64,000 bases of DNA from Labyrinthula sp. Ha. Its lineage: Eukaryota > Sar > Bigyra > Labyrinthulida > Labyrinthulaceae. Positions 13,001 to 26,419 of the stretch are shown in pieces. The notes below the pieces were generated by a model, which saw nothing but the letters and a program-made list of their open reading frames with translations, did no database searches and was not told where the DNA came from. A program made the position numbers and the translations under genes. Numbering within the stretch: position 1 is the first letter of the stretch; each line of letters begins with the position of its first letter. Location of the stretch: contig JAALGZ010000006.1 of NCBI GenBank assembly GCA_015227615.1, positions 1,240,001 through 1,304,000 of the forward strand, given 5' to 3'.

Positions 13001-16000
13001 GCTAGACACATTGATAGAAAGAAAGGAGATTAATATAAACGCGTATGGAGTGTCTGTAACAACAATGGAAGAAGTATTTCTCAAAGCCGGACAATCAGAA
13101 GACTTGTTGGAAGGAGCGAAGGAGATTCATAGACAAAACTCAATAAGAAGTTTTGCAAGTTTGAAGGGTAAAAACATTGAAAAGAAAACTGAGCTGCCTG
13201 AGGCGAAGCCAGCCTCTTCCTCGGGAACCTCTAAAAAGAGTCTGCCACTCCTTATGGCAGTGTTCAACAGTATATTCCTCCGCCAGTTCTATGCATTGTT
13301 TTTGAAGCGGGTCAACTATGCTAGGAGAGATTCTTACTCTTTTCTCTGTAACACTCTAGTACCTGTATCAATCTTTACTGTTGGACTGCTAGTGTTGAAG
13401 TTGGTACCTCTTTTGGAAGATGAACCCCCATTGGTTCTGAGTGTAGAAGACTGGAATCCCAACTTTCCTCTTCGCCAGCGTGCTATTGTCTCTGTCTCCG
13501 AATTCTCTGAAAACGGGGATCTTCTGTCTCCTGAAGATTCAATTGTTTTTAGCCAGGAACATTTTGAGCAGTTTGTTCTTAAGGATGCTGACATCGACGG
13601 GGAAATTCCTTTAGTTGAACGCACAGTGTTTGACCGACTTTACGAAAACGGTGAGTCTTTAGATTGCACAGCGAGTTTTCGCTGCCCTACTGGATTTCCT
13701 TCTCTTTTAGGTGACACTGTGCTTGATTTTGGTGAGGCTATTATACGAGATAGAGGTGCTGAAAATAGAAACGGAGCTACACAGTATATAGCAGGCTTCA
13801 CGCAGCCGAGAAATGCACGGGTTCGTGACAACTCCTGTTTTACTACTGACATTGATGTAAACGCAGATAGCCTGGATATAGAACTCTCCTATTCGTCTGA
13901 AATATGTAGTCGAAGAAATAACGAGTGCTTATATATTCAAGGAGAGCTATTAGGGTTTGAGCAATGTTTACCAGCCGGATGCCTTTCTAACGTGAACGTG
14001 GACACCTTAATTGGTTTCAGAGCTGATATTACTGATGATGGGGTTGATGAGAGCGACATTGAGGATATTGAAAGAGTGTTGAACGAAACTAATGCAGCCT
14101 TTTTTACCTGTCAAGGTGCCTTCTGTAATATAGGTCCTGTAAGCCTACTTGATGGAAACTTATGTCGTGGAAGTCCTGCTGGGTCCGGACTTCCTGAAGA
14201 CAATCCAAACTGTATTGCTGACGGCCTTACCCAGCTGGAGGTGGTATTAGAGGTAGAAGAGGATGGTTCTCTTGACGTGGATCTTCCGCCAGTCTTTGGC
14301 GCCAATTATTGCGACAGTAGGCAGGTTGACGCACCCGAAACTGAAATTGATGTTGAAAGCGGCCGAATTTGCGAGCTCTCCAATGTGAGCCAAGTGACAG
14401 ACTCCTTAGATATTCTTGTCGACATTTTGACTTCAAACATTACAATCGGCACAAGCTTTGATTCAGACAGTTTAACATGCATAGATGAAACAATTTTAGA
14501 TGATGGGGAGAGCTGCCGACTATCTACCTTTACGCTAGGTAACATATCAGTATGTGTACCTGCAAACTGCCTTTCTGAAGTTGATCAGGAGCTAATAATT
14601 AGTGACCTTGTCGGAACAGCGTTTGAACCTTTTGTGAGCCATTTCTTGTTTGGTCCAAATAGTACCCAAATTGAGTGTGCAGCATCGGCAAATGAGTGTA
14701 GTGCTACTCTTGATCTCTTGTCTGTAAGAGACTTAGTAAATGTTGCACAGGAGCTGAATCTAACGGATGTAACTTTTATAGAAGATATTCTTACGTTGTT
14801 TGAAGGGGTTGACTTTAGTTTTGACATTCCTACTTCATCGTCTCTAACTGTTGTCACTTCTGGTCGGGCACTACAAGAAACTGCCATTTGTGGAGAGTCT
14901 ACAGAAGGGGAATGTCAAGTATCCCAGGTTGGTACGGTGTGTATTAATGCAACTTGTACCGAAGAGTTTGAACAAGCTCTAATTGATCTGTTCGGACAGG
15001 GCATCGGATCTGCATTGGGATTCGTCCCAGATGTTCTTGATTCGGTTCCTTGTTCTAATTTAACAGCCCTGGCAGAGTTAAATTGCTCAGACACATTCTC
15101 CGCTTCTAATGTTGATGAGTTAGCAGACACAATTATCACCGATCCAGAGCTTTTGCTTGATTTTTTCAACATTAACATAACTGAAGAACAAGTAGGTCTG
15201 TTAGTGCAAGCGGCAACTCTTTTCATAATTGATCTGCAAGATGGTGTAGAACTCAATGAAGCACTTCAGAACCTAATTGATGAGTTGATAGCTGCAGGTA
15301 TACCTGGTGCAGAAGATCTTTCTGTAGAGCAACTTGAAGCAATAGTCCTGCAAGTTGAGCAAGTAATTCAGATACTTCTTGTGATTCAAGAAAATCCCGA
15401 ATTAGTTTCTATATTTTTGGCTCAAGTTTTTAATGGGTTGCCCTCTTCAGTAGTGACCTGTAGTGATCCCAATTCACAGTGCGTGCTGTTAGAGCTATCC
15501 GGGGGAATTCTAGGGAATTCAGCGGCCTGTTTTGCTGCAGGTTGTGAGCAAGAAAGCTTGGATGACAGCAGCACCACTGATGTGATTGAAGGTCTTGGAA
15601 CCGGTTTATTCTCAGAAACAGGAACCTATCTATGTAACTCTACACTTTGTAACTTTGGTTGCTATTCTCCAAGTAACTGTGAAGCGGATGAACTCACACC
15701 TGTGGAAACATTTTTCAATGAAACAGATGACAGTGTTTCATATGTTGACGATGACGAAATTTGTTTTGTTCAGCCAAATCTCAGGTACGGTTATACACTG
15801 CTTGTTAACACAACAGCTCTTCACGCAATTCCTATTGGAGTTAACGAAATTAATCAGGCTCTTCTTCGAAGTAGTTTAACAAATGCGTCTATTGGGAATA
15901 TACTTCCCTCTATCACCGTAACTAATCACCCGCTGCCCAGAACGTCACAGGATCAACAAATTTTGCAAGCCATTATTGCATTTATTACCGCAATTTTTGC

Positions 16001-18261
16001 GCTGCTGGCTTTTGCTTTCATTCCAGGGCCAATGATATCCTATGCAGTAATGGAAAAAGAAGAAAGTGTTCAGATTAAACACCTGCAATTTGTTTCTGGA
16101 ACTAGTATTGGTGCCTATTGGTTAGCATCATATGCGTTTGATCTTGTTGTCTTTCTTGTGCCGTGTTCTTTAGCTTTGATGCTCATTCAGCTGTTTGAAA
16201 TAACTTCTTTTACAGAGAATGGGGCTTTTGAAGTTGTTGCTGTTGTTTTCTTTGGGTATGGTTTGGCTGTTATTCCTTTTGCATACTTAGTGAGCCATCT
16301 ATTCTCCGATCATACTAATGCACTGATTGGGATTATCATAATCAACTGCATAACTGGTGTTACTTTGATGATAGCAAGTTTTGCTATGGACCAAATTCCA
16401 CAAACTGAAGATTTGAACCCTAAGTTGAAATTTTTCTACAGGTTTTTCCCAGGTTTTTGTCTTGGGGACAGTTTACTTCAGGTAGCAACAACAAGTTTGA
16501 TACTTGGTATTCTTGGGCCTGGTCAGGGCATTCCTGGTCTTTTTGATTTCGACGTCTCAGGGGCAAATATTATGTACTTGTACACAGAAGGATTTTTTTT
16601 CCTTTTCCTAGTTATAGTTGTAGAATATGCGAAAACAAATCTTGGCCGTATAGAACGGGCAAAATCTGTGGTAAGAACTTTTTACGCGAAAGCACGATCA
16701 GCTTTAGAACATGATGCTGCCGAAATGAATATCTTAGAAGAAAAACCAACTGACGAAAAAGCCAATGAAGAAGTAATAGATAATGATGTTGCAGCTGAGG
16801 AAGAGCTTGTTGCTTCTAGAGTTAACATTGATACTGAAGTGGTTAGAATGGAAAAACTTAGGAAGGTATATCCCGGTGGAAAGGTCGCTGTAAAAGGGGT
16901 TAGTCTTGGAATTCCGGAAGGGATGTGTTTTGGTTACCTGGGAATTAATGGTGCAGGTAGTTTCTGATGTATTTTTTATTTTTATAGGAAAGACTACAAC
17001 TTTAAAGTGTCTTACGGGCGATGTCTTCCCTACTGGTGGACGAGCCTCAATCAAAGGATACGACATAGTAACAAACCAACATAATGTTAGAAAAAATATT
17101 GGATATTGCTCACAGTTTAGTAGCATCCTTGGGTTACTCACAGTGAGAGAACATCTTGAGCTCTTTTGTCGAATCAAATATCACACTCTTTCATTTTCAG
17201 CGGAGTCTGACTCGTCCACGGACTTGATTGAACACAATGTGCAGAAACTGTTGAAGAGGTTAAGCCTGAAACCTTTTGAAAACAAACTTTCAAAATCACT
17301 AAGCGGTGGAAACAAAAGGAAACTCAGCGTTGCCATTGCTATGGTTGGATCACCAAGTGTTATGTTACTGGATGAGCCTTCAACTGGTATGGATGTTGCT
17401 TCAAGACGATTTATGTGGGATGTCATTGAGAATATGGTTGCTGGGAAGCATGATGGAAAGAAAACTTCTGTTATTCTTACTACCCACTCTATGGAAGAAT
17501 GTCAAGCACTATGCTCCCGCGTTGGTATTATGGTAGGTGGTAGGTTAAGGTGTCTTGGGGGAATACAGCATCTGAAATCCAAATTTGGGAACGGGTTTAC
17601 TATAGAAACTAAGCTAGATTTCGTCCGCAAGAGTGAGGTTGCTTCTCTCCTAGACAAAGTGGATGGACATCTGAACACTGAGGCCTGTATTCCTATCAAC
17701 AACTTACTCGCCACCTGTAAGCAACTGGGCGGGGAAGATATTTTTGGTATTCTGGCAAAGAACACTAGAGGAAGTGCGTGGGCCATTTTGCAGAAACTTC
17801 GTGAATCCTCTACTACAGAAGAAAAGGCTTATAATATTGATGGTGAAGTCTTCGTGGAATGGTTTCTGCAACAACAAAGGCTTGCAACCCTAACAACCTT
17901 CCTTGAAAAATCTTTTCCTAATAATGTTCTTGAGTTAGTTGAAGGGCACGAGTATCACATTGTGTTCAAGTTAAACAAGAATTCGGAGAACAAAGTTCCT
18001 ATTATGCTAGGAGATTTATTTGAAGTACTGGAAGAAAATAAGACAAAGATGCAAGTATCTGAGTATTCAGTGTCACAAACCACTCTCGAGCAGATTTTTA
18101 ATGGATTTGCTAGCCAACAAGAGGAGGAAAAAGGTCGTGCAAGAGGAATGGCGGATGCAGAAGAGGAGGTAGAATCACTTACACAAAAAGAGAAGGAAAT
18201 TAGAGAAATATTGCAAGGGCAACTTGAACCTCAAGGAGAAGGATTGGATGCAAACATTTAG
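10098..18261 (+). CDS. ABCA-type full ABC transporter with a giant cysteine-rich lumenal domain
   Basis: Three exons (10098-12231, 12265-16956, 16988-18261) encode 2699 aa. The introns are 33 and 31 nt. Order: cytosolic N-terminus, first membrane span near residue 100, lumenal loop, membrane cluster about 375-620, NBD1, membrane span near 1075, a lumenal domain of about 850 residues, membrane cluster about 1940-2170, NBD2, acidic tail. NBD1 has GHNGAGKTT, LSGGMKRK (about 806) and VIFVDEPTSG. NBD2 has GINGAGKTT, LSGGNKRK (about 2380) and VMLLDEPSTG, so both sites look competent for ATP hydrolysis. ABCA proteins typically move or flip lipids. At 2699 aa it exceeds human ABCA1 (2261 aa), mostly through the second lumenal loop, which repeats a C-x-x-A-x-C module. 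Each intron splits a Walker A at the same phase-1 site (GCAG|GAAAGAC). The ATG at 10098 is the first in frame. Confidence 0.95.
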
Positions 18262-21200
18262 AGCTATAAACAGAAAATAGTAGAAACAGGGTTAGCGCAG
18301 GAGTAGTATTAGCCACTTAAGTGTTTGAAGTATATTTTGATTCATATGTTGTTTTCTGACTCTGTTGTATGAGCTTTATTCTCAGTTGTAGAAACACCTC
18401 TTGCGTTGGTTCTAGGTAGACAGGTGACTGAATTCTTTGGTGGATGGTATTCATAGGAGGTTATAAACGATTATATCGCTAAGATTTGCTTTTAGCGCTG
18501 GGAAAAGGGGCAAGATGTAATCATAGAATTTTCAAGAAATTATAGATACGCCTAGAGTTCCCATTTTATGTTTGGGTAAAACTAGATGTTTTTGCTAGCC
18601 AATGGAATGTGGACTAGGGTAACCTCTTCTAGATCCTAAATATTTTTTTCATTTTCTTCTCTCAGGTTTTACTGCTTAAGGTTTCCCAACTACATTGCAC
18701 TAGATTCTTGAGGTAACAAAGTTCAATCTCATAAACTCCGTTCTTGCCTCTAACAAGATACATTGCAGCAATAAACCTCTATGCCCGCGTGCGAATCAGA
18801 TTGGTGATTCATCCTCCAGCATATAAGAGGAATTGAGACAGAGAGCTCATGAAGAAGGGTAATCAATTAGTATATCCTTGACTAAAACCTAGGTATAGAA
18901 ACGAGATTAACAAAAAAAATTCTGTCCAAAAGGGAGAAACAACCAGTCATGAGTTGCCCATATAGGAAGATGTACGGGTTACCCTTGTACTACAGCTAAT
19001 GAGGCATCTAGAACAGCTGACATAGAACTGATGAAGTGGAAAAGCCTTAATTACGCATATACTCGCACTTCGAGTAAATACTCTCTTAAAGAAAAACTTT
19101 CGATTAGATGAAGCAAATTTAGTCACGGCTAGATCTTTTGTGTAATGTCTTTTATAGAGCTACTCGGATCTATTCTAATCTCATAGGTATATCAAAGCTA
19201 AACCCTGTTGGTTTTCCTTTTGTATAGCTGCTTGCCTTTTTAATAAGGTTAATGGTTTTACTGTTCTGCTACAGATATAGTTGACATGATTGAGTTGTAC
19301 TTATGTTGTTTAGTAGCTCATGTTAGTCCTGCGTTGAAATGTAGCAGTGACTAACGCTTAGCTGTATTTTAGTTTGGTTTAAATACTGACCACTTGCAAT
19401 AAGTAGGTCGTATTGAAACTGGTCGCGAATAGTTTTTGGGCACCTGTGATAACCGTTTGCAATATGACATTACTGTTGTTATTAACCGTTAACTGTAGCT
19501 CAAGGAACAAAGACAAAGTTACTTCTATTTGAGTCCGAACGTTATTCTTATAATGGCAAGTTATTTACGAACAAGCAGATTTACTATTCACTTTATTTTA
19601 CACTCCTTTATCTTATTTACATACTTTACAACCTATCTATTTACTTTTTACCTTTCACTCTATCTTTACTTTATTCTGATTCGGTTCTACTTATACCCCA
19701 AGGTTTTCCACTCTCTTACACTCGGTCGAACGATTACTCAGAAGGCAAGTTTATGTGGTTCAAAAGTTTTTTGTTCGTGTTGTTTTTTATTGGAAATACC
19801 TCCCTTGCTTGAACAATTAAAATAAAAACTGACTACAATACCCCTAAAAGCTTCTTCGACACCAAACTAGGGTATTGTCTATTTATTTTCTAACTATTTA
19901 TAGGTACTAACACAGATAAGAATAATTTACAGTCACTAAGATAAGCAAACACTCTAATGGATTCAGCCTTAAAAAGTTTGTTACAGTTCATGTATTATCA
20001 CTGAATGTAACTATTCTTAACCTTCTCTCGCACTAAATTGTTACTCCTAGAGATATTTCTTATTTTGCTGGAGCCCTCGTATCTTGAACGTACTGTCTTT
20101 TTTCTCCTTATTACTGTTACTTAAGACTAAAGTAGCCAATAGGTATATATCTAGGGATTTTTTTTGCAAGGGATTAATAGTACCTTAACTATTTAAATAC
20201 TACACTAATGTATTTGCGTTAAGTTTCACATAGCCAAGAAGATAGTTTTACACATTATAGGTAAACAGAAAAAAAACACTGATGAATAGAAGCTGTACAA
20301 ATACTTCCATGTCTAGAAAGCAAAGGAAGAATTGTGGAGTATGGTATAACATGAAAATGTAGAATTTATGAAGAAATAAGCAAAACAAAATAAAAGATTA
20401 GAATATATAGCAAATAAATATTGCTTCATCAATGATGATGACAGTACTAAGAGATTCTCCGTGGTTAACTCGTTTTGGGCTAGAACGGCTCACCAAATCC
20501 TGGACTTAAATATCTACTTCTGCCAACCCCGTTAGCTTGTTGCTATTACTTTTCTGTGATTGCATCTACTGAACAAAAGAATATTTAACTATAAGTTCAG
20601 GAAAATCTATTAATTTGGCTAAATTTCCCTTCACCTTCTAGTTGGCTCTTTCACAAAAGAAAATCTTTCTAAGAAGATTGAAATGAATGAAACATCTTAT
20701 CTTGCCCTTCATAAACATAGAAACCAACAAACCACTCATGCCTCGCACCAAAAGGGAAGAAATACTACATATCTCCTTATGATCTGATTTGTTGACAAAG
20801 AGCAAGTACCTATTATTAATAATTAATTGATAATAAGTTACTATCCATTCATTCTAGTAATTTTTCAGCTATTATTGCTATTCATTCATTATCCTTTAAG
20901 ATCAGAATAAACTAACTTCACCTTAAAATTCCAAAATTCTGTTATTTTTTAACTGATATAATGATTAAATTAGCAATAAATTGGTTAATCCTAATTGGAG
21001 CTCTGTCAGATTTCCTCTTGTAAAAAAGGCCTGGTCCTTAACCTCGTCACATTGTGGCTACAAAGCGGGTTTTATTCCAACCTCTTGGTGGTTGTACTTG
21101 CCTAGAGTCAATATGCTTTTTGGGACTATTTCGGTGAATTGAATGAGACAAGGCTTCCATAGAGATGTTTTAGTTAGGATAGAGTTTAAAATGACTTTAG

Positions 21201-21849
21201 TATGAGAAAAAAGTGTTAATCATTGAATGCTGTATTGTAAATGAAGCTTCATTCCCAAAGAGAATGAAAATGGAATTATTGATTGTGGCATACTATATTT
21301 GTGGGTATTTATCAAATACTATGAGATTGGTGCCCATATATAGTATTGCAAAATTGAAGAAGAAAGCTGCGTTGGTTGAACACAACATTTACTGAGCTCA
21401 GCGATCCACCAAAAGTTTTAAGGACATGTGACACTAACTTTTTACTTGCCCAATGCTCTTACAGTTATACCTCTTGATGAAGTTAAACTCATAGTCAGGA
21501 CGACAATTTTGATCTATGGCTACTATTTGGTACCTATTACCAAATTACAGATACTTAGATCCTTTTGCCTCGGTAAGGCTGGCTGATTATGAAGACGTAG
21601 AAATTAAATTTTATACAACGATAGTCCTGCATCGTAGGTTTTCTATTGTGTACCCCAGAAATTAAATTTTAATGTAGAGGTAATCTATTATCCAGAGATA
21701 TGATGCAATATCAGAAGGTGTAAACCAAATAGTAAGTTAGATACACTAGGGAAAATAGGAGTTCTTCGCATATGTATCCGTTATTTCTGGTTAGAATTAT
21801 CAAAGAACAAGTAATAGTTGCTTTGAATCTGGTCATCAACAGCAAATTT

Positions 21850-22200
21850 GTGATTTTTCCTGATCCCAAATGATACTTATTTTTCTTGATTATCAGTAAG
21901 AATCTGAGACAAATGACCCATACCGCTTTATTTCAATTTTGCAACGCTGGGAAATTCCTGAAACTAATCTTATGGCACCGAAGTAGACTATAACTGGGCC
22001 ATATCGTCCAATTTCTGAAGATTTAATTAGACTAAAAATACGGAGCATTTCAGTCTGGATGATGTGGCTCAGCGGGATATTGCCGGAGACGACATTTAAA
22101 ATTAATAGATTTCAGTAATCAGAAAAATTAGTTTGAGAATTATCAATATCTATAAATGCGAACAATATGATAAGATACTTATCAAAAAATTAGAAGTTAG
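21850..22200 (+). repeat. Possible diverged copy C of the AT-rich inverted-repeat element
   Basis: The string GCTTTATTTCAATTTTGCAA, then GAAATTC, resembles the core of the copy at 7.28 kb. It is preceded by a CCCAAATGAT and TTGATTATCA pair like the outer arm of the 46-kb copy. Similarity fades on the right side. Low confidence. Confidence 0.25.
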
Positions 22201-23596
22201 TCAATATAAATCATTAGCTTCTATATCAAATTCCCTGCACTGTTTCTTGCTACACAGAATTTTCCTTTTGATACATTACTCTCGTTTCTATCATCATCTT
22301 ATTGAGTAGACATGGTTGGATTGGTTTCAAATTTCGCACTTGTTGAAATGTTAACTTAAAAACTCCATGGTCTAAGCAAAACAAAGTAAGAGAAGTAAGG
22401 ATGCTACCAAACCCTTCTTTGCAATAGTGATTAAGCAAAAATCAAAGAATTCGTATACCGGTTCCTAGCTCGCCATATGGTGCTCAAATATTTCATTGCC
22501 TCTGAGGTTGTAATGGGCTATTCTATCATTGTAACTCCCGACAGGATCTGAAGTGTTGTTCTCCCATATATTACACAAGAGTATTCTCCTGTTCAATAGA
22601 GAGTCGTAATTGTTTTTACAGCAGCTGACACTATATTCTTTTTATGCCGATAGTTTGGAGACTAAATTTTATATCAGCGGATCATAATTTACTTTCTCAT
22701 TAATTGAATTCACCCAAAAGGTTACAAATCCAAGTTTGTATATAAAAGCAAGACAAAATGGTGTAAGCGAAAGAGAATTGGGCGTTTTGAGTCATAACTG
22801 AATAAACTACGAAACTATGGCGAGAAATGGTGAAAATCAAAAATTTTGTCACCGGATTAGGTCCAGTGAGACAGCAGTTATGTTTGTAACCTTTTCAAAA
22901 TTTGCGTTGAGCTGATTATACTGGGAAAGACATAGCTCTCACCAATTTACAGGATATTTTATTCTTATTGAATGTAACAGTCAAACAAAAATACCTCAAA
23001 GGTGTAAGCTTGAATCCACATCTAGCAATGGGTGCCTGGTTGATGGTATCACTGGGTTTGATTCATAAACTTTTCCATAAATTTTTGTTGTTAATTTCGA
23101 AGGTCATATTAAACACAAAGTAAAAGACGAAAAGAAATTAAAAGAATAGAAGATATAACTGAAGATAATCTAAGATTTATTTTGGCTCTAGGACTAGAGT
23201 TTACATTAGAACCTGGAGAGCTTTTTACATTTCATGATAGATTAATTGAAGTCCTTTCTGCCAATTAATTAATGGTACGATGAGAAATGTAAGAGAAGAC
23301 GGTAAACTTTCAAATGATAAAAACAGGAAGGAAATAATTAACTGCAGAACAATTTTTTTTATGCAAATATGTATATTTGTACCCTATCATGTCGATAATA
23401 CCACTGTAAACTCAGACTCTAGGGTCCTCTTTTTTAAAAACCAGTACAACGTAAGTTAAAATAATTTTGCACTGATAGCATTCAAATATACACAAATCAC
23501 TGGGTTTGTACTATAAATTTTAACTATGTTTCCTGATAGGACGAGCTGTTTCTTTAGAACGGGAAGATTAGGGTGTAGGTTTATAGGATCTTAGAA

Positions 23597-23893
23597 TTAT
23601 TTTGAGTTTATTTGTGGCTTGAAACATTTGTATGCAGATGGAGCAACATTGAAGATGTTAGGTGGTAGTACAACCTTAGTTCTTGTGGCTAAGTTACTAA
23701 GCGATGTGTATGCGAGATTTCTCAAGTAGTGTGTAACCTTCTTCCTTACTTCAGAATCTGCATTAACGAGTATTTCTAATTTCCAGTTCAAGGAAGGTTT
23801 GCTATTGGTCGCCTTAGAGTCATTTGAAGTCCGTACCCATCTTGATTTGTATTTCAAGATCACACCGGAGGCATATGACCAAGGACAATCCAA
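23597..23893 (-). mobile_element. Possible retroelement RNase H fossil
   Basis: A 98-codon minus-strand frame has the order PWSYASGVIL, then SRWVRT, then SLNWKLEILVNA. This loosely recalls the RNase H region of reverse-transcribing elements (an acidic start, S/INWKE-like middle), perhaps of the DIRS/Ngaro type. It is an old, isolated fragment with no flanking repeats seen. Family assignment is uncertain. Confidence 0.2.
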
Positions 23894-24985
23894 CCTTCTT
23901 ACTTAAGGGAAACATTAAAAATTAAAAACATGTCTTCTTAGACATACACATGTAGAGTAAGATACTCTATTGTAGTTCTAATCAATGTAAAGTACCTCTC
24001 CACATATTGGCAATAGAGGTTGTGCTCTATAGAAAAGTCACGAACGCGAATTCTATAAGAGCTTCTTTCAAAATACTAAAAAATTCTGCAGAGATATAAA
24101 TACATTTCTTTGAACGAAAAGACCTTTAACTCATAAAGACGAGGATTTATTAAAATAGATTATAGGAATGGTGAATACAGAAGCTCTTTTACATATTGGG
24201 TGGCGTTGAAAAAGGTTTTCTATGTCGCATTTTCTTAGTCGACCCCATTAAAGCTTAGAGAAATACAGTTTGTGACCTAACAAAGCAGAATTTCAAAGAA
24301 CTTGAAATCCTCAATATTGAAAGATAGTAACTTTATTACAGGTTTAACAGTTACGACAGCTGAGATCTTGGAACCTCATGGTATGTTGTAAGAGAAAATG
24401 GTAGACTAGCTGTGGAGCTCTTAATCAATATTTCTGATGGAATTAGAACATTTATGGCAACATGTACTTGCGAGCTATGTCGAAATATGCATCTTTCTTG
24501 CAAATATTGCGAACATGTGTGTGGAAATTTTCAAAAGATCTATATTTCAAGAAGAATACGCTTCCAAGAGGGGATTATAAAAATATATCTATTGTATGAA
24601 GTCGAAATTAAAGGGATGGAAACGATATGAGATGGGACCTTAGATGTTTTTCAGTTCATAGCGAAAATACAATCTTGCAAAGAAATAAGAGGTTTAAGAG
24701 CTGCAAGTGGAAAATATTCTTAAATAACATCCATAGGCCGTAGTGTAATAGATGAAGTAAAGCGGAGTTATTAGCATAGGAGAAAGCATTTGGCTGACTC
24801 ATACACATGAGAGATTTGTGAAACCAAAACCCAGATAGGATTTTTTTCTGATATTGATGAAAACGTGTGACAAGAAACTCTATAAACAATCTAGTCTCCG
24901 AAGAAGCGTATCGTAAGAAAATGGAAGAGAAGCCCGACCACACCGATGTCTGATCAAACCGTTCAATAATTTTTCCTATTGTACT

Positions 24986-25261
24986 ATGCAATTTTCTGAA
25001 ACTAAACAGAAGACTGATCAGACTCCACAGAAATCTAAACCTTCCTTAACATCCCCAAGTAAGCATAAAAAACAGCACCAGTCCCCAAAAGTAAATAATC
25101 CGATACTTGTTCATGGCTTGTCTCTCTCCAGTCCATTAAAAAATTATTTCTTGAAGCTTATTTCTTCAGTACTTGATAACTTAAGCTGCTTAACTAAGAA
25201 GAAAAATAGAATTTTTGATTCCTTGGTTGAATTCATGAACCCATCTATCTTGCTTCAATAA
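24986..25261 (+). CDS. Possible small protein, unrecognised
   Basis: A 91-codon ATG-started frame. The first 35 residues are rich in Lys, Ser, Pro and Gln (QKSKPSLTSPSKHKKQHQSP), a disordered-tail composition. The rest is a Leu/Ser-rich amphipathic stretch (LVHGLSLSSPLKNYFLKLISS). No family recognised and no homologous neighbour. The sharp change from a basic tail to a helical region is more protein-like than other desert frames, but chance cannot be excluded. Confidence 0.3.
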   Translation: MQFSETKQKTDQTPQKSKPSLTSPSKHKKQHQSPKVNNPILVHGLSLSSPLKNYFLKLISSVLDNLSCLTKKKNRIFDSLVEFMNPSILLQ

Positions 25262-26419
25262 TCTAAACAGTGCAAGCCAATAAAATGAAGAATTAAATAC
25301 CACCACCTCCATAAAAACTTTTAGCTGAGGGAATGGCATGGTTATATGCGGTTTTTTTTCCCGATAATCATGGGTTAATTTATGTCATGTAGCTGAAACT
25401 TTGATTTCATAATTTATTTTCGGTAAACATTTTTATAGCTTCATATAAATATATATCCTCGTTTTTAACCATTTCTATGTTGCTTTATGTTGATTGTTGA
25501 TACCCTGTTTCTACATTCCATGAGGTGGTCTATTTGAATTGATGTATGAATAATGTGTCCAGATACTTCTAATATGTGACATGCGTATTCTACCCTCCTC
25601 CTTAACTGCTCTCTCCCTAAGAATAATATTTTTTTTCATATTACCTCTTGCGTGCTGTTTTGATTTACTCATTTTGTCATATCAGTACGAGAAGATATAT
25701 TTTGGAGATTCGGGTCAAGCAATAAAAATAAGTTTGTATATGCTACACCGGCATATACAGACCGCATTCCCTCGTGATAATGGCAAAGCTAACCTCCTAG
25801 TAACAGATTCTTTCATCTGGTCACCTTTTTTCCTTCCCATCTTGGTAAAAATCGTGATCAAGATGGGGTCATATAGTTGAGGCTAATACTAATGTAATAT
25901 CCATAACCTACAGAGGTACACTGTATTTTGTAGTAATTTTAAAGATTTGGTATTACTGTACAAGTTACCTGTTCTGGTGAGGTACAGCAAAGGTTAACTC
26001 AAGTTTCGTTGAACCTTTCATACAACAATAACCCTTTCACCATGAAGGGTATCTCTCAGCTTGGCTTCCATACTTGGAAAGGCACATTAACTGAAAAAAA
26101 CCTAAGTCTACTTCTAAATGGCAGAGCTTGAATCTGAGACTGTCACGTCTGGGAGCTCTTACTCATGAAAAGACAGTTTCAAACCATACACTAACAAGCA
26201 GTAGTAGCTTCTGAAAATTCTTGAGAATAGTGCACAAATTAAGGCAAACTAAATATTTCTAAAAATTTTTACAACATATGGGGCAACATCAACTCGTTGG
26301 GTTGCACTATATTGAACTAAGCCTACACAGCTTGAAGTGAAAAGAGGAAATGGTTTTATATGCATCTAAATAAAAAATATGCAATGAAACGAACACAATG
26401 CAGAAAATCATACACAGCT

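Larger units (their letters stand above)
18262..26419. other. 8-kb gene desert
   Basis: No supported gene. Low-complexity T/C-rich sequence near 19560-19700 gives a spurious hydrophobic frame. A possible third, more diverged copy of the AT-rich inverted-repeat element lies near 21850-22200. A weak reverse-transcriptase/RNase H-like fossil lies at 23597-23893, and a small possible gene at 24986-25261. A 99-codon frame at 25581-25880 starts with a hydrophobic stretch but has no other support. Confidence 0.45.

Noticed and set aside
19529-19825. 98-codon hydrophobic frame
   Set aside because: Comes from a T/C-rich low-complexity run (repeated TTTAC/TTTCAC strings), not from a real membrane protein pattern.
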